Both the position numbers and the translations under genes were made by a program. Source: Flavobacterium sp. CFS9 (GTDB lineage Bacteria > Bacteroidota > Bacteroidia > Flavobacteriales > Flavobacteriaceae). From it: 64,000 nucleotides of DNA. Every line of letters begins with the position of its first letter. Positions within the stretch are counted from its first letter, which is position 1. Under the pieces are notes generated by a model. The model saw nothing but the letters and a program-made list of their open reading frames with translations, was not told the origin of the DNA and did no database searches. Below are positions 9,358 through 18,120 of this stretch, piece by piece. The stretch lies in contig NZ_AP031573.1 of the NCBI RefSeq assembly GCF_041154745.1, forward strand, positions 2,852,001 through 2,916,000. The letters are read 5' to 3'.

Positions 9358-10347
9358 ATGAAAGTAAAGATTTGTTTTATCGTTATTATTTTTGTTATCA
9401 GTAACCTTAGTATTAAAGCTCAATCTAATTTGCTTAATGCGAAAACAGCAGATCAAATTGGGATAAAAAATCCTGCTCAATTACGTGCTGATAACGATAA
9501 GCCAATGGCTTATGGTTATGTAGACGACAGGGATGTTTTAATGGGAAAAACGACCTGGGAAATTATTGATCTGAATGAGAAAATCAATTTTCCATTATAT
9601 TTTCCGGTAGATACTGCCAATATTGGTTCGGATAGGCGTTCTCTTTATGATGTTTTGATCAGAGGAATTAAGCAGGGGAGAATTACAGAAGTATATGCGG
9701 ACAGCTATTTTAATACTAAGAAATCTTTAAAAGACATTCAGGGTGGATTGTCTCGTATTGATACAACAGATGCAGGAAGGGAACTAATTAACCAATATCC
9801 GGACGACTATAAAACACGTGTGGTGAAGAAAAAAGTAGTGACCGGTACTGGCAAGAAAAAAGTCGTTACTTATGTTGATGAAACAGTTGGTCCGACCAGA
9901 ACGGTACCTGCTGAGTATATTTTGAAACAGGATTTAACTGCGGCAGATGTTACACAATACAAACTTAAAGGATATTGGTATTTTGACAAAAGAGAGAGTG
10001 AATTGAAATACCGTTTACTCGGAATTTGTCCGGTAACGCCTGATGTTTATACCATGAATAGTGATGAAAAAGATTATATAGAACTTTTTTGGGTATTTTT
10101 TCCTAATGCAAGGGAAGTGTTAAATGAAGCAAAAGCCTTTAACGATGCTAATTCCGCACGTTCTATTTCGTTCGATCAGATATTAAATTCGAGACGTTTT
10201 AATTCTATTATTTATAAGGAAGAAAACGTATATGGAGATCGTGAAATCAAAGACTATATGAAGGACAATGCACAGAAGCAGTTGTTAGAATCTGAACGAG
10301 TAAAAGAAAAGATTCGTGACTTCGAACAGGATATGTGGACCTACTAA
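9358..10347 (+). CDS. gldO: GldN paralog GldO
   Basis: 329 aa, the same length as GldN and nearly collinear with it: LMGKTTWEIIDLNEKINFP, the KKKVVTGTGKKKVV block, and MDNA-type C-terminus ending FEQDMWTY. In Flavobacterium johnsoniae GldN and GldO are partly redundant. The signal peptide differs most (MKVKICFIVIIFVISNL...KAQS), as expected if only the mature protein is constrained. An upstream extension of 45 codons from 9223 is open but hydrophobic and lacks homology to GldN, so the ATG at 9358 is preferred. It has its own 217-bp spacer and its own terminator. Confidence 0.93.
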   Translation: MKVKICFIVIIFVISNLSIKAQSNLLNAKTADQIGIKNPAQLRADNDKPMAYGYVDDRDVLMGKTTWEIIDLNEKINFPLYFPVDTANIGSDRRSLYDVLIRGIKQGRITEVYADSYFNTKKSLKDIQGGLSRIDTTDAGRELINQYPDDYKTRVVKKKVVTGTGKKKVVTYVDETVGPTRTVPAEYILKQDLTAADVTQYKLKGYWYFDKRESELKYRLLGICPVTPDVYTMNSDEKDYIELFWVFFPNAREVLNEAKAFNDANSARSISFDQILNSRRFNSIIYKEENVYGDREIKDYMKDNAQKQLLESERVKEKIRDFEQDMWTY

Positions 10348-10367
10348 GAAATTAGTAGCATTATACC

Positions 10368-10402
10368 AAAAACTCTTATTACATTTGTGGTAAGAGTTTT
10401 TT
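10368..10402 (+). terminator. Rho-independent terminator after gldO
   Basis: The stem AAAAACTCTTATTAC/GTGGTAAGAGTTTTT has an ATTT loop and a T-run. The sequence is almost that of the gldN terminator, so the duplicated unit seems to have included gene plus terminator. It ends only 18 bp before the ATG of the next gene. Confidence 0.85.
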
Positions 10403-10419
10403 ATTTTACCCCTTTACAG

Positions 10420-11469
10420 ATGTTGGATTATATAATTGTCGGATCCGGATTGGCCGGAATTTCATTTGCTGAAATTGCACTTAAAAATAATAAATCAATA
10501 ATAGTTATAAGTGATGAGTCTCAAAAATCATCAAGGATTGCCGGAGGACTCTATAATCCGGTAATTTTAAAGCGTTTTAGCGAGGTTTGGAATGCAGAAG
10601 AACAGTTGTCTGTGATGGCTCAGTTTTACAAGACAATTGAGGATAAACTTCAGGTAAAGGTAAATTTCAAACTTCCTATTCTAAGAAAATTTTTCTCTGT
10701 AGAAGAGCAGAATAATTGGTTCGCAGCTTCCGATAAGCCATTCTTGTCTCCATTTCTTTCGACTAAATTAGTTTTCAAAAAATACAATCATATCGATTCT
10801 CCATTTGATTATGGTGAGGTTCTGCATACAGGTTATGTTGATACTGTTCTTTTGTTAGATAGCTATCATCAATATTTACGTCAGAATAAATTACTGCTTG
10901 AACAATCGTTCGATCATTCCAAATTGATTATTAAGGAAGATTGTGTGCAGTATAAAGGATACGAGGCTAAGCATATTATTTTTGCAGAAGGTTTCGGGTT
11001 ACACGCAAACCCTTATTTTCTGGATTTACCATTAGATGGTACGAAGGGCGAGCTTTTTATTATTAAAGCGCCTGATCTAGAATTAGACGTAATAGTAAAT
11101 ACCAGTATGTTTATTTTGCCTTTAGGGAATAGCCTGTTTAAAGTTGGAGCGACTTATAATCCGAAAGATAAAACCGATGCACCAACAGAAGAAGGGCGAA
11201 CAGAGCTGGTTGATCGTATAAAGGAAATTATCAATTGTGATTTTGAAATTGTTTCACATTTTGCCGGTGTGAGACCAACGGTACGTGACCGAAGACCGCT
11301 TATTGGCACACATAATCAATACGAACGGCTTCATCTTTTAAACGGATTAGGAACACGTGGTGTAATGCTTGGTCCGGCAATGGCTAAAGATTTGTATGAT
11401 TATATCGAAAACAAGAAACCTCTCGATCCTACAGTTGATTTACATCGTTTTTACAAAAAAAGAAAATAA
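10420..11469 (+). CDS. FAD-dependent oxidoreductase (DAO / glycine oxidase-like)
   Basis: 349 aa. The N-terminal Rossmann dinucleotide site is VGSGLAGISFAE (residues 7-18) and the C-terminal DAO signature is RPTVRDRRPLIGTH followed by LNGLGTRGVMLGPAMA, which together place it in the DAO superfamily that oxidises amines or amino acids with FAD. The substrate cannot be read from sequence. The ATG at 10420 is chosen; an in-frame GTG at 10387 lies inside the gldO terminator. No signal peptide. It is convergent with the DUF983 gene, the two stops being 2 bp apart. Confidence 0.85.
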   Translation: MLDYIIVGSGLAGISFAEIALKNNKSIIVISDESQKSSRIAGGLYNPVILKRFSEVWNAEEQLSVMAQFYKTIEDKLQVKVNFKLPILRKFFSVEEQNNWFAASDKPFLSPFLSTKLVFKKYNHIDSPFDYGEVLHTGYVDTVLLLDSYHQYLRQNKLLLEQSFDHSKLIIKEDCVQYKGYEAKHIIFAEGFGLHANPYFLDLPLDGTKGELFIIKAPDLELDVIVNTSMFILPLGNSLFKVGATYNPKDKTDAPTEEGRTELVDRIKEIINCDFEIVSHFAGVRPTVRDRRPLIGTHNQYERLHLLNGLGTRGVMLGPAMAKDLYDYIENKKPLDPTVDLHRFYKKRK

Positions 11470-11471
11470 TC

Positions 11472-11855
11472 TTATTTTTTTGCTGCTTCCGGATCGTAAG
11501 AAACAAACATGTTGATGTACAAGTTTCTTGAAAGTCTTAAGACAAATGGAAATAATAGAATCAACGTCGCAACAATGATCAGAAAAGACTCTTCGACTGA
11601 GGTTTTGAAAAACACAAACGAAACGATAAAAGCTGCAATTCCAACGGCAACATTTAAGCCATAACTAACATACATCGCACCATAAAAAAACGATGGTTCG
11701 ATCTGGTATCTTAATCCACAGTGACTGCAATTTTCGTTCATTTTAAGAACCTTAGTTAAATGAAGTGGATTTCGATCTGAATACATGCTTTCTTTCTGGC
11801 ATCTTGGACAGCTTCCGGTTAGTATACTTCTTAGTTTGGATCCTTTTTTTAACAT
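11472..11855 (-). CDS. DUF983 family zinc-ribbon membrane protein
   Basis: 127 aa. The N-terminus carries two Cys pairs, SCPRCQKE and NCSHCGLRY, about 30 residues apart, consistent with a zinc ribbon. Two hydrophobic helices follow (about residues 58-80, YGAMYVSYGLNVAVGIAAF onward, and 90-108). Length and order match DUF983 proteins of Bacteroidota, whose function is unknown. It is encoded opposite to its neighbours; the divergent spacer toward the ter genes is 300 bp. Confidence 0.85.
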   Translation of the reverse strand: MLKKGSKLRSILTGSCPRCQKESMYSDRNPLHLTKVLKMNENCSHCGLRYQIEPSFFYGAMYVSYGLNVAVGIAAFIVSFVFFKTSVEESFLIIVATLILLFPFVLRLSRNLYINMFVSYDPEAAKK

Positions 11856-12155
11856 GGCTGCAATTCAATTAATTGTTGGAGTTGTAGAGAATCAATTTTT
11901 GTTTTAAAGTAAAACATTTGATTCTGATAAAAATATTTAAAATTTATCTTACGGAGAAGAGTAGAACAAAGATACTATTTTAGTTTGTATTTTTTGTATT
12001 CGGGGTAGTATGACTTGTTATAGAGGGTAGGTTGATGTTTTTGATAATGGATTTTAATTTGTTAATAAATATTATCGATTTTACGGAAACCCACATTTTA
12101 CTTAGTTTGCTTTTTTGTATCATTGTACGGTTTAATTTTTTTTAAAAGAATTCAT
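11856..12155. other. 300-bp divergent spacer before the ter module
   Basis: AT-rich, no gene or hairpin recognised. It must contain the promoters of the DUF983 gene (minus) and the HAD gene (plus). I could not find a full TTG-N(17-23)-TAnnTTTG in front of the HAD gene; the nearest is TATCATTG at 12118-12125, without a properly spaced TTG. Confidence 0.5.
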
Positions 12156-12821
12156 TTGGAAATAAATTACAAAAAACACACCCATATTTCTTTCGATTTA
12201 TGGCTGACATTAATAAAGTCCAATCCGGAGTTTAAGAAGAAGAGAAATTTATTGTTTAAAAATTTCTTTGAAGTTGATTGTACGATCGATAAAGTAAATG
12301 AAGTAGTGAGATATTATGATGTTTTGTGCAATAATATTAACGAAAAAACAGGATTGAATATTGATACGTATGAAATTTATTATCTAATTTTAAGCGCACT
12401 CGAAGTTGATATTAATGAATTTGATACAAGTAAGTTAAGTCAGTTTTATGAAGAAACAGATTCTTTATTTATGAACTATAAGCCTGAATTAATTTTTCCG
12501 GATACGAAGAAATTGTTTCAGGAAATAACAAATGAAGATAAAACTATTAATATCCTTAGTAATACAGCTTTTATTAAAGGCAGAACCTTAAGAAAACTAT
12601 TGGCGTATTATGAATTGACAGATTTTTTCAAATTTCAGATTTATTCCGACGAAGTTGGATTTTCGAAACCAAACAATGAAATTTTTCAATTGGTTTTTGA
12701 TGAGATTAACACCTTTAAAAGCACGGAAAAAAAACAGATATTACATGTCGGAGATAATAGTGTTGCAGATTATAATGGAGCCATTAATTTTGGATTTGAT
12801 GCCCATTTATTAAAAATATAA
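12156..12821 (+). CDS. HAD-superfamily hydrolase of the ter module
   Basis: About 221 aa. HAD motifs are in order: I, SFDLWLTL (nucleophile Asp, D-x-W-x-T); II, ILSNTA; III, Lys in FSKPNNEIF; IV, HVGDNSVADYNGA. A helical cap lies between I and II, as in beta-phosphoglucomutase/haloacid-dehalogenase-like phosphatases. Start uncertain: no ATG precedes motif I; TTG at 12156 (LEINYKKHTHIS) is preferred over TTG at 12123. It is the first gene of the ter operon and is followed 2 bp later by a phosphoribosyltransferase gene. In published comparative genomics, HAD and PRTase genes form the biosynthetic part of ter systems. Confidence 0.8.
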   Translation: MEINYKKHTHISFDLWLTLIKSNPEFKKKRNLLFKNFFEVDCTIDKVNEVVRYYDVLCNNINEKTGLNIDTYEIYYLILSALEVDINEFDTSKLSQFYEETDSLFMNYKPELIFPDTKKLFQEITNEDKTINILSNTAFIKGRTLRKLLAYYELTDFFKFQIYSDEVGFSKPNNEIFQLVFDEINTFKSTEKKQILHVGDNSVADYNGAINFGFDAHLLKI

Positions 12822-12823
12822 AA

Positions 12824-13630
12824 GTGAATAAAAGTTACAGTTTACATAAGATATTGGACCAAGATAATTGTCCGTTTAAAGAAGAAGAATACAGTAAATT
12901 TAAATTTGGCGACAAATCATTTGCAGAGAAGTTTGCAAAGGAATTATTTGAAGGTTTCGTATCAGAATTTGGAGAATTGTTGTTGTCGGAACAAGAAATT
13001 GTTATTCTGCCAAGTCCATTCTTATCTATACCAACAGCCTCAAATTTTTTGTGTTCGTATTTTAAAAAAGAGCTGAATAGTTTCTTATTTAAAAATGGTA
13101 AAAAGACCAGTATAGAATCTAAAATTTACAGAAACCAAACCTATGTTACAGACTATGGAAATTTGGATTTTGAAGAAAGAGTGAAATTAATTTCGAACGA
13201 TACTTACTATATAGATCGTAATTTTATAGACGGAAAGCTTTGTATTTTTGTTGATGACATTAAAATTACAGGTAGTCATGAACATACTGTGAATAAGATT
13301 CTAAATCAATATAATGTGAATGGAAATTTTGTTTTTGTGTATTTTGCAGAATTAATAAATAAGGACATTCATCCTAAAATTGAGAATCATTTTAACTACT
13401 TCGCTGTTAAAAATGTCGAAGATATTGTTGACATAATTAACAGTCCTTCTTTTCAGTATAATACCAGAATTGTCAAATTTATTTTAAGCTTAAATGAAGA
13501 GCAATTTGGCTATTTAGTAGAAAATATTTCCATTGAAAAAACAAATGACTTATTTCATTTGGCAATAAGTAATAATTATCATCAGATTTTAGAGTATAAA
13601 TCAAACATTAATGTAATAAAAATAGATTAA
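12824..13630 (+). CDS. Phosphoribosyltransferase-like protein of the ter module
   Basis: 268 aa, GTG start 2 bp after the HAD stop. The PRPP-binding motif of type I phosphoribosyltransferases is visible as LCIFVDDIKITGSHEHT (about residues 142-158: acidic pair, then TGS), preceded by a strand with LPSPFLSIPTASNF. The C-terminal 80 residues are helical and unrelated to classical PRTases. PRTases of ter operons (PRTase_3/ComF-like group) are proposed to make a nucleoside-like metabolite together with HAD and ATP-grasp enzymes. No ATP-grasp gene is present here. terD follows 4 bp downstream. Confidence 0.78.
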   Translation: MNKSYSLHKILDQDNCPFKEEEYSKFKFGDKSFAEKFAKELFEGFVSEFGELLLSEQEIVILPSPFLSIPTASNFLCSYFKKELNSFLFKNGKKTSIESKIYRNQTYVTDYGNLDFEERVKLISNDTYYIDRNFIDGKLCIFVDDIKITGSHEHTVNKILNQYNVNGNFVFVYFAELINKDIHPKIENHFNYFAVKNVEDIVDIINSPSFQYNTRIVKFILSLNEEQFGYLVENISIEKTNDLFHLAISNNYHQILEYKSNINVIKID

Positions 13631-13634
13631 AACT

Positions 13635-14189
13635 ATGGCTATCAATTTACAGAAAGGACAACGTGAAAACATAAATGCACCCAAATTTACTATTGGTTTA
13701 GGATGGGATACAAACAGCAGCAGTACTGGATCGGGCTTTGATCTTGATGCATCAGTTTTTATTTTAGGCGATAACAGAAAGATAATATCAGATTCTCATT
13801 TTGTTTTTTATAACAATCTGAAATCACCGGATGATGCGGTAATACATACGGGTGATAATTTAACAGGAGATGGAGACGGAGATGATGAGCAGGTAAAAAT
13901 TGATTTGACTAAAGTTAATTCGGCAGTAAAAGAAATTTGTGTAGTTGTAACCATTCATGATGCTGTGAATAGAAAACAAAATTTTGGTCAGGTTAGAAAT
14001 TCTTTCATTCGAGTTGTAGACGAGAGCAATAATAATGAGGTGCTTAAATACGAATTGGAAGAAGATTTTTCAATAGAAACAGCAGTAGAGTTCGGAAGAA
14101 TTTATAACAAAGACGGGCAATGGAAATTTGAAGCTATTGGCGTTGGAATGAAAGGTGGATTAGAAGATTATTTAAACAAATACAATTAA
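13635..14189 (+). CDS. terD: TerD family calcium-binding stress protein (copy A1)
   Basis: 184 aa. Full TerD domain: MAINLQKGQRENI, GLGWDTNSS, DLDASVFIL, HTGDNLTGDGDGDDEQVKIDL (acidic Ca-binding loop) and EFGRIYNKDGQWKFEAIG. TerD proteins bind Ca2+ and are linked to tellurite, phage, colicin and envelope-stress tolerance; the biochemical role is not settled. It resembles the gene at 16896 closely (about 70% identity by eye). It is followed 5 bp later by a TerZ-like paralog, a pair repeated downstream. Confidence 0.93.
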   Translation: MAINLQKGQRENINAPKFTIGLGWDTNSSSTGSGFDLDASVFILGDNRKIISDSHFVFYNNLKSPDDAVIHTGDNLTGDGDGDDEQVKIDLTKVNSAVKEICVVVTIHDAVNRKQNFGQVRNSFIRVVDESNNNEVLKYELEEDFSIETAVEFGRIYNKDGQWKFEAIGVGMKGGLEDYLNKYN

Positions 14190-14194
14190 TAGAT

Positions 14195-14803
14195 ATGGCA
14201 ATTAATTTAGAAAAAGGACAACGTATCAACCTTGAAAAAAGTAATGGTACTAAATTACAAAACATTTGTGTTGGTGTAAACTGGGGAGCAATTGAGAAAA
14301 AGGGATTTTTTGGGACCAAAAAAGAGGCAGTAGATTTAGATGCCAGTTGCGCTATTTATGACGACCAAAAAAATCATATTGATTCCGTAAATTTTAGAAA
14401 ACTAATATCAAATGATCGTGCAATTAAGCACAGTGGTGACGATCTAACAGGTGATTTAAATGGAGATGACGGTTTGGATAATGAGGTAATTACATTGGAT
14501 TTTTCACAAATATCACCAGCTGCCAATCACGTTGCCTTTTTTATAAATAGCTTTAGAGGACAGGATTTTAAAGACATCCCTTTTGCGTCTATCAGAATTT
14601 ACGAGGGAACTCCAACAAAAGTAAGCCAGGAATTTGCACGTTATGATGTTGCAAATGATGCTTCTTTCGCTGGAAATGTTTCTATGGTTTTAGGAGTTTT
14701 TTATAAAAGAAATGGAGATTGGAAATTTAGTGCAATCGGAACTCCGACAAATGATAAAAAGTTGGAACAAACTATCGTTACCATTCAACAAAACCATCTA
14801 TAA
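14195..14803 (+). CDS. TerD/TerZ-like stress protein (copy B1)
   Basis: 202 aa. It begins MAINLEKGQRINLEKSNG and has VGVNWGAIEKKGFFG, DLDASCAIYD, KHSGDDLTGDLNGDDGLDNE and the SFRGQDFKDIPFASIRIYEGTP segment that resembles TerZ (NSFRGQTF...) more than TerD. The acidic Ca-binding residues are kept. It is 5 bp after TerD A1 and 7 bp before TelA. Its paralog is at 17461. Confidence 0.9.
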   Translation: MAINLEKGQRINLEKSNGTKLQNICVGVNWGAIEKKGFFGTKKEAVDLDASCAIYDDQKNHIDSVNFRKLISNDRAIKHSGDDLTGDLNGDDGLDNEVITLDFSQISPAANHVAFFINSFRGQDFKDIPFASIRIYEGTPTKVSQEFARYDVANDASFAGNVSMVLGVFYKRNGDWKFSAIGTPTNDKKLEQTIVTIQQNHL

Positions 14804-14810
14804 ATAAATT

Positions 14811-15899
14811 ATGCTAGAAAATCAATTGGTTGCTCAGGAGAATACCGCGTTGATTGATAAGGATGGAAATGTAAACTTAACTTCAATTACAGAGGCGGAA
14901 GTTAACAATTACAAGTCGATTTCAAATCAGTTAAATGAAAATGATACTAATTCAATTTTGAACTATGGAGCTGAAATCCAGAATTCGATTGCGAAGCAGA
15001 GTGATACTTTTTTATCTAATGTCAGAACTTACAATTCGGGTGAAGTTGGTACACTAATCAATGATTTGCTTACAGAGTTAAATTATGTCGATGTGGATCA
15101 GTTGGATCAGGGGCCATTTAAGCGATTTCTGTCCAAAATTCCTTTGCTGAATAAATTAGTAATAGATGTAAAAAAGTTGTTCCAGCAATACGATAAGATT
15201 ACTGTAAATATTGATAAAATCAGTAACAAAGTAAAGGCAGGAATGATTAATTCTGTAAAAGATAACAGTGCCCTTCAAACGATGTTTGATGGTAATGTGA
15301 ATCTTATTAAAGAAATGGAAAAACACATTATAGCAGGACAAATCCGATTTAAAGAATTGGGTGAGGAGCTTGCGGTAATGGAAGGGAATCCGGCTCAATA
15401 TCAGGATTACCAAATTTCGGACAAAAGAAACTTCATTAATCGTCTGGACAAGCGTTTGGCTGATATGAAAATTGTTCGTTTTATTATGCTGCAGTCCCTG
15501 GCGCAAATTCGTGTCGTACAAAATAATAACACTTCAATTGCAGAGAAAGCACAATCGATCCTGACTACAACTATGCCGGTTTGGAAGAATCAATTAACAC
15601 TCGCGGTTGCTTTGCAAAGACAAAAGCAAAATATTGAAGTACAGCGAAGAGTGTCTGAAACGACAAATACTATTTTGCAGAAAAATGCTGAAATGTTAAA
15701 ACAAAACAGTATTGAAGTAGCAAAAGAAAATGAAAACACAGTGGTGTCTCTTGAAACTTTGAAAATGACAACGAAATCATTAATTGATACGCTGACAGAA
15801 GTAAAACAAATTCACGAGCAGGGTACCGAAACCAGAAGACAACTTGATGCCGGACTGCAAAGTCTTGAAGTTGAATTAAAAAAAGGAGTGATAAGTTAA
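14811..15899 (+). CDS. telA: TelA/KlaA family toxic-anion resistance protein
   Basis: 362 aa, nearly all alpha-helical, with the TelA family layout: a variable N-terminus, then a long helical bundle with FLSKIPLLNKL, DNSALQTMFDGN, LQSLAQIRVVQNNN, ILTTTMPVWKNQLTLAVALQ and NTILQKNAEMLKQNSIEVA. TelA proteins are encoded in plasmid and chromosomal tellurite-resistance loci; the mechanism is unknown. The protein has no signal peptide or membrane helix. It is central in the ter operon, with 7 bp upstream and 19 bp downstream spacing. Confidence 0.9.
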   Translation: MLENQLVAQENTALIDKDGNVNLTSITEAEVNNYKSISNQLNENDTNSILNYGAEIQNSIAKQSDTFLSNVRTYNSGEVGTLINDLLTELNYVDVDQLDQGPFKRFLSKIPLLNKLVIDVKKLFQQYDKITVNIDKISNKVKAGMINSVKDNSALQTMFDGNVNLIKEMEKHIIAGQIRFKELGEELAVMEGNPAQYQDYQISDKRNFINRLDKRLADMKIVRFIMLQSLAQIRVVQNNNTSIAEKAQSILTTTMPVWKNQLTLAVALQRQKQNIEVQRRVSETTNTILQKNAEMLKQNSIEVAKENENTVVSLETLKMTTKSLIDTLTEVKQIHEQGTETRRQLDAGLQSLEVELKKGVIS

Positions 15900-15918
15900 T
15901 TGAATAGAAATCAGTTAA

Positions 15919-16884
15919 ATGCAAGAGGAAGAGGAACGGTTTGTTCAAATAATAAAAGACAGTAATAGAAAACTTGTGATTTTAGAATTGTTATCCAATT
16001 TCTTTAGTCACAAGGATTTTGTTGGGGTTTTAATAAAAACAAGAATCATTCATACTCTTTTTGAAAACAATAAAGCATTAGACATAAATAAGTTAGAACT
16101 CTTTCATGTACAGTTTACAAGTAGTTTTATTGAATTGTTTCAAAAACTAAAAAAAGCGAAAGAGCAGCAGTATCTTTTGATTTCGGATGAGATTTATATT
16201 AATGAGGATATCATAACCAAATTAAAATCAGAAATTGACGAATCCGGATTTGCAGAAAAAGCAAAATTACATGCGAGAAACATGTCTCGAAAGATTGAAG
16301 AACTTTACAATATGTTTGTCAATGAAAATGCAGATTTTTTTAGTTGGAACGAGATTATAAGTTTTTCCGACCATGTTAAACAGGAATATTTTCGGGATAT
16401 TACTATTGAAGAATATGAAAAAATAGACTTTTTGAGTAAGAAGCTTTATGAAAATAAACATGTAAAATTTGAAAAGAAACTTCTGGGAAGACTAAATATA
16501 CTGAAATTTAAAATTAAGTTTTTGTGTGGACTGGTTTGCAATAATGAAGTTATTGAAGTATTCGAATTTAGAGATTCTAACGATAAGTTTATTTTTGTTG
16601 CTAATGAGAAAGCATTTTATTTTTTGGATGATGTGTTGGCAAAAGAAATTAATATTGCTAAAAATGACTCCGTCAAAGGAGAGATTATTACACAATTGAA
16701 AGAAAAAAATGAAGCTTTAACCTTTGAATTAAGTACAATAAAAACATCATTTCCTGAAAATGTAGATGAAGTATTAAAAGAATATTTGGATAAGATTTCA
16801 TCTGTAGATTTTGTAGAAGATCTTCAAAATGTAGATGAACAAACCAATATTTTAAGAACTATGTTAAATATTAATATTAAATAA
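15919..16884 (+). CDS. Unrecognised helical protein inside the ter operon
   Basis: 321 aa; I do not recognise a family. It is Lys/Glu/Phe/Ile-rich, predicted mostly helical, with coiled-coil-like stretches at the C-terminus (LKEKNEALTFELSTIK) and no signal peptide, membrane helix, Cys cluster or catalytic motif that I can see. A short beta-rich section around residues 200-240 (GLVCNNEVIEVFEF, DKFIFVANEKAFYFLDD) may be a small separate domain. It lies 19 bp after telA and 11 bp before the second terD, so it is very likely co-transcribed and may act with TelA. Confidence 0.7.
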   Translation: MQEEEERFVQIIKDSNRKLVILELLSNFFSHKDFVGVLIKTRIIHTLFENNKALDINKLELFHVQFTSSFIELFQKLKKAKEQQYLLISDEIYINEDIITKLKSEIDESGFAEKAKLHARNMSRKIEELYNMFVNENADFFSWNEIISFSDHVKQEYFRDITIEEYEKIDFLSKKLYENKHVKFEKKLLGRLNILKFKIKFLCGLVCNNEVIEVFEFRDSNDKFIFVANEKAFYFLDDVLAKEINIAKNDSVKGEIITQLKEKNEALTFELSTIKTSFPENVDEVLKEYLDKISSVDFVEDLQNVDEQTNILRTMLNINIK

Positions 16885-16895
16885 AGAAAAATAAA

Positions 16896-17447
16896 ATGGC
16901 AATTAATTTAGAAAAAGGTCAGAGACAGAGTATCGAAGCTCCAAAATTTATTGTTGGACTTGGCTGGGATAGTAATTCAAGCAGTACGGGAGAGGGATTT
17001 GATCTTGATGCTTCAGTTTTTTTAGTTGGTGCAAATGGAAAAATTCCAAATGACAATCATTTTGTTTATTATAATAATTTAAAATCGCCAGACGGAGCTG
17101 TAACGCATACTGGGGACAATTTAACCGGTGCAGGAGACGGGGATGATGAGAAAATTCAAATCGATTTGTCTACAATATCTCCGGAGGTAAATGAAATTTG
17201 CTTTGTGGTAACAATTCATCATGCAGATACCAGAAGGCAAAATTTTGGACAGATTAGAAATTCATTTATTCGAATCATTGATCAGACTAATACAGAATTA
17301 GTAAAGTACGAGCTTGATGAGGATTTTTCTATTGAGACTGCTGTTGAATTCGGAAGAATTTACAAAAGAAACAACGAATGGAAGTTTGAAGCTGTGGGAA
17401 TAGGGATGAAAGGCGGCTTACAAGACTATTTGAATAAATATAATTAA
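16896..17447 (+). CDS. terD: TerD family calcium-binding stress protein (copy A2)
   Basis: 183 aa, collinear with copy A1 without large gaps: MAINLEKGQRQSIEAPKF, GLGWDSNSSSTGEGFDLDAS, GDNLTGAGDGDDEKIQIDL, FGRIYKRNNEWKFEAVGIG and the same C-terminus GGLxDYLNKYN. The conserved acidic loop predicts Ca2+ binding. With the next gene it forms a second A-B pair, so the operon seems to have grown by duplication of a two-gene unit. The spacing to the next gene is 13 bp. Confidence 0.93.
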   Translation: MAINLEKGQRQSIEAPKFIVGLGWDSNSSSTGEGFDLDASVFLVGANGKIPNDNHFVYYNNLKSPDGAVTHTGDNLTGAGDGDDEKIQIDLSTISPEVNEICFVVTIHHADTRRQNFGQIRNSFIRIIDQTNTELVKYELDEDFSIETAVEFGRIYKRNNEWKFEAVGIGMKGGLQDYLNKYN

Positions 17448-17460
17448 TACCTTAAAAACG

Positions 17461-18120
17461 ATGGCTATTAACTTAATCAAAGGTCAGAAAATTGATTTAA
17501 GAAAATCAAGTGGCGAATCATTAACCAATTTTTGTGTGGGTGTAAACTGGGGAGCGATTGAAACGAAAGGTTTTTTAGGATTATCAAAAAACGTAGTAGA
17601 AGTCGATCTGGATTTGAGCTGTGTATTGATTGATGATCAGAATAAACTTCACGACCATTTGTATTCTCCATTATACAAATTAGAAGTGTTACAGCAATTT
17701 GGTCTTTCAAAAGGTAAATTGCTAAGTGTTGACGGAGCCTTAAAACATACTGGTGATGATCTTGCAGGTGATACTGGCGGAGATGATGGTTTAGATAATG
17801 AGATTATCACAGTTGATCTTTCTAAGGTTGATGCCAAAGTTAACCAGATCTTTTTCTTTTTAAACAATGCAGGAAAAGAAGATTTCTCTCAAATTCCTTA
17901 TGCAAAAATCAGAATGTACGAAGGTACTCCAACCAATGTGGTTTCAGAATTTGCTTCTTATAACGTTTCTGCTGATTCTCAATATGTAAACAGACGTTCT
18001 ATCATTATGGGGAAATTATACAAACATAACGGAGAATGGAAATTCAGTGCAATTGGAGATCCTACTACTGATACTTTTTTAGGGCAGACTATCCAAAAAA
18101 TAGTTCAGTCTTACGTATAA
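17461..18120 (+). CDS. TerD/TerZ-like stress protein (copy B2)
   Basis: 219 aa. Paralog of the protein at 14195, with VGVNWGAIETKGFLG, KHTGDDLAGDTGGDDGLDNE, IPYAKIRMYEGTPTNVVSEFASYN and HNGEWKFSAIGDPTTD. It carries an insertion of about 15 residues relative to B1 before the Ca loop (YSPLYKLEVLQQFGLSKGKL), which may change partner or metal selectivity. It is the last gene of the compact run 12156-18120; terC follows after 409 bp. Confidence 0.9.
   Translation: MAINLIKGQKIDLRKSSGESLTNFCVGVNWGAIETKGFLGLSKNVVEVDLDLSCVLIDDQNKLHDHLYSPLYKLEVLQQFGLSKGKLLSVDGALKHTGDDLAGDTGGDDGLDNEIITVDLSKVDAKVNQIFFFLNNAGKEDFSQIPYAKIRMYEGTPTNVVSEFASYNVSADSQYVNRRSIIMGKLYKHNGEWKFSAIGDPTTDTFLGQTIQKIVQSYV

Noticed and set aside
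10387..10419. GTG start extending the FAD oxidoreductase by 11 residues
   Set aside because: It falls inside the gldO terminator stem; the ATG at 10420 precedes the Rossmann motif at the normal distance.
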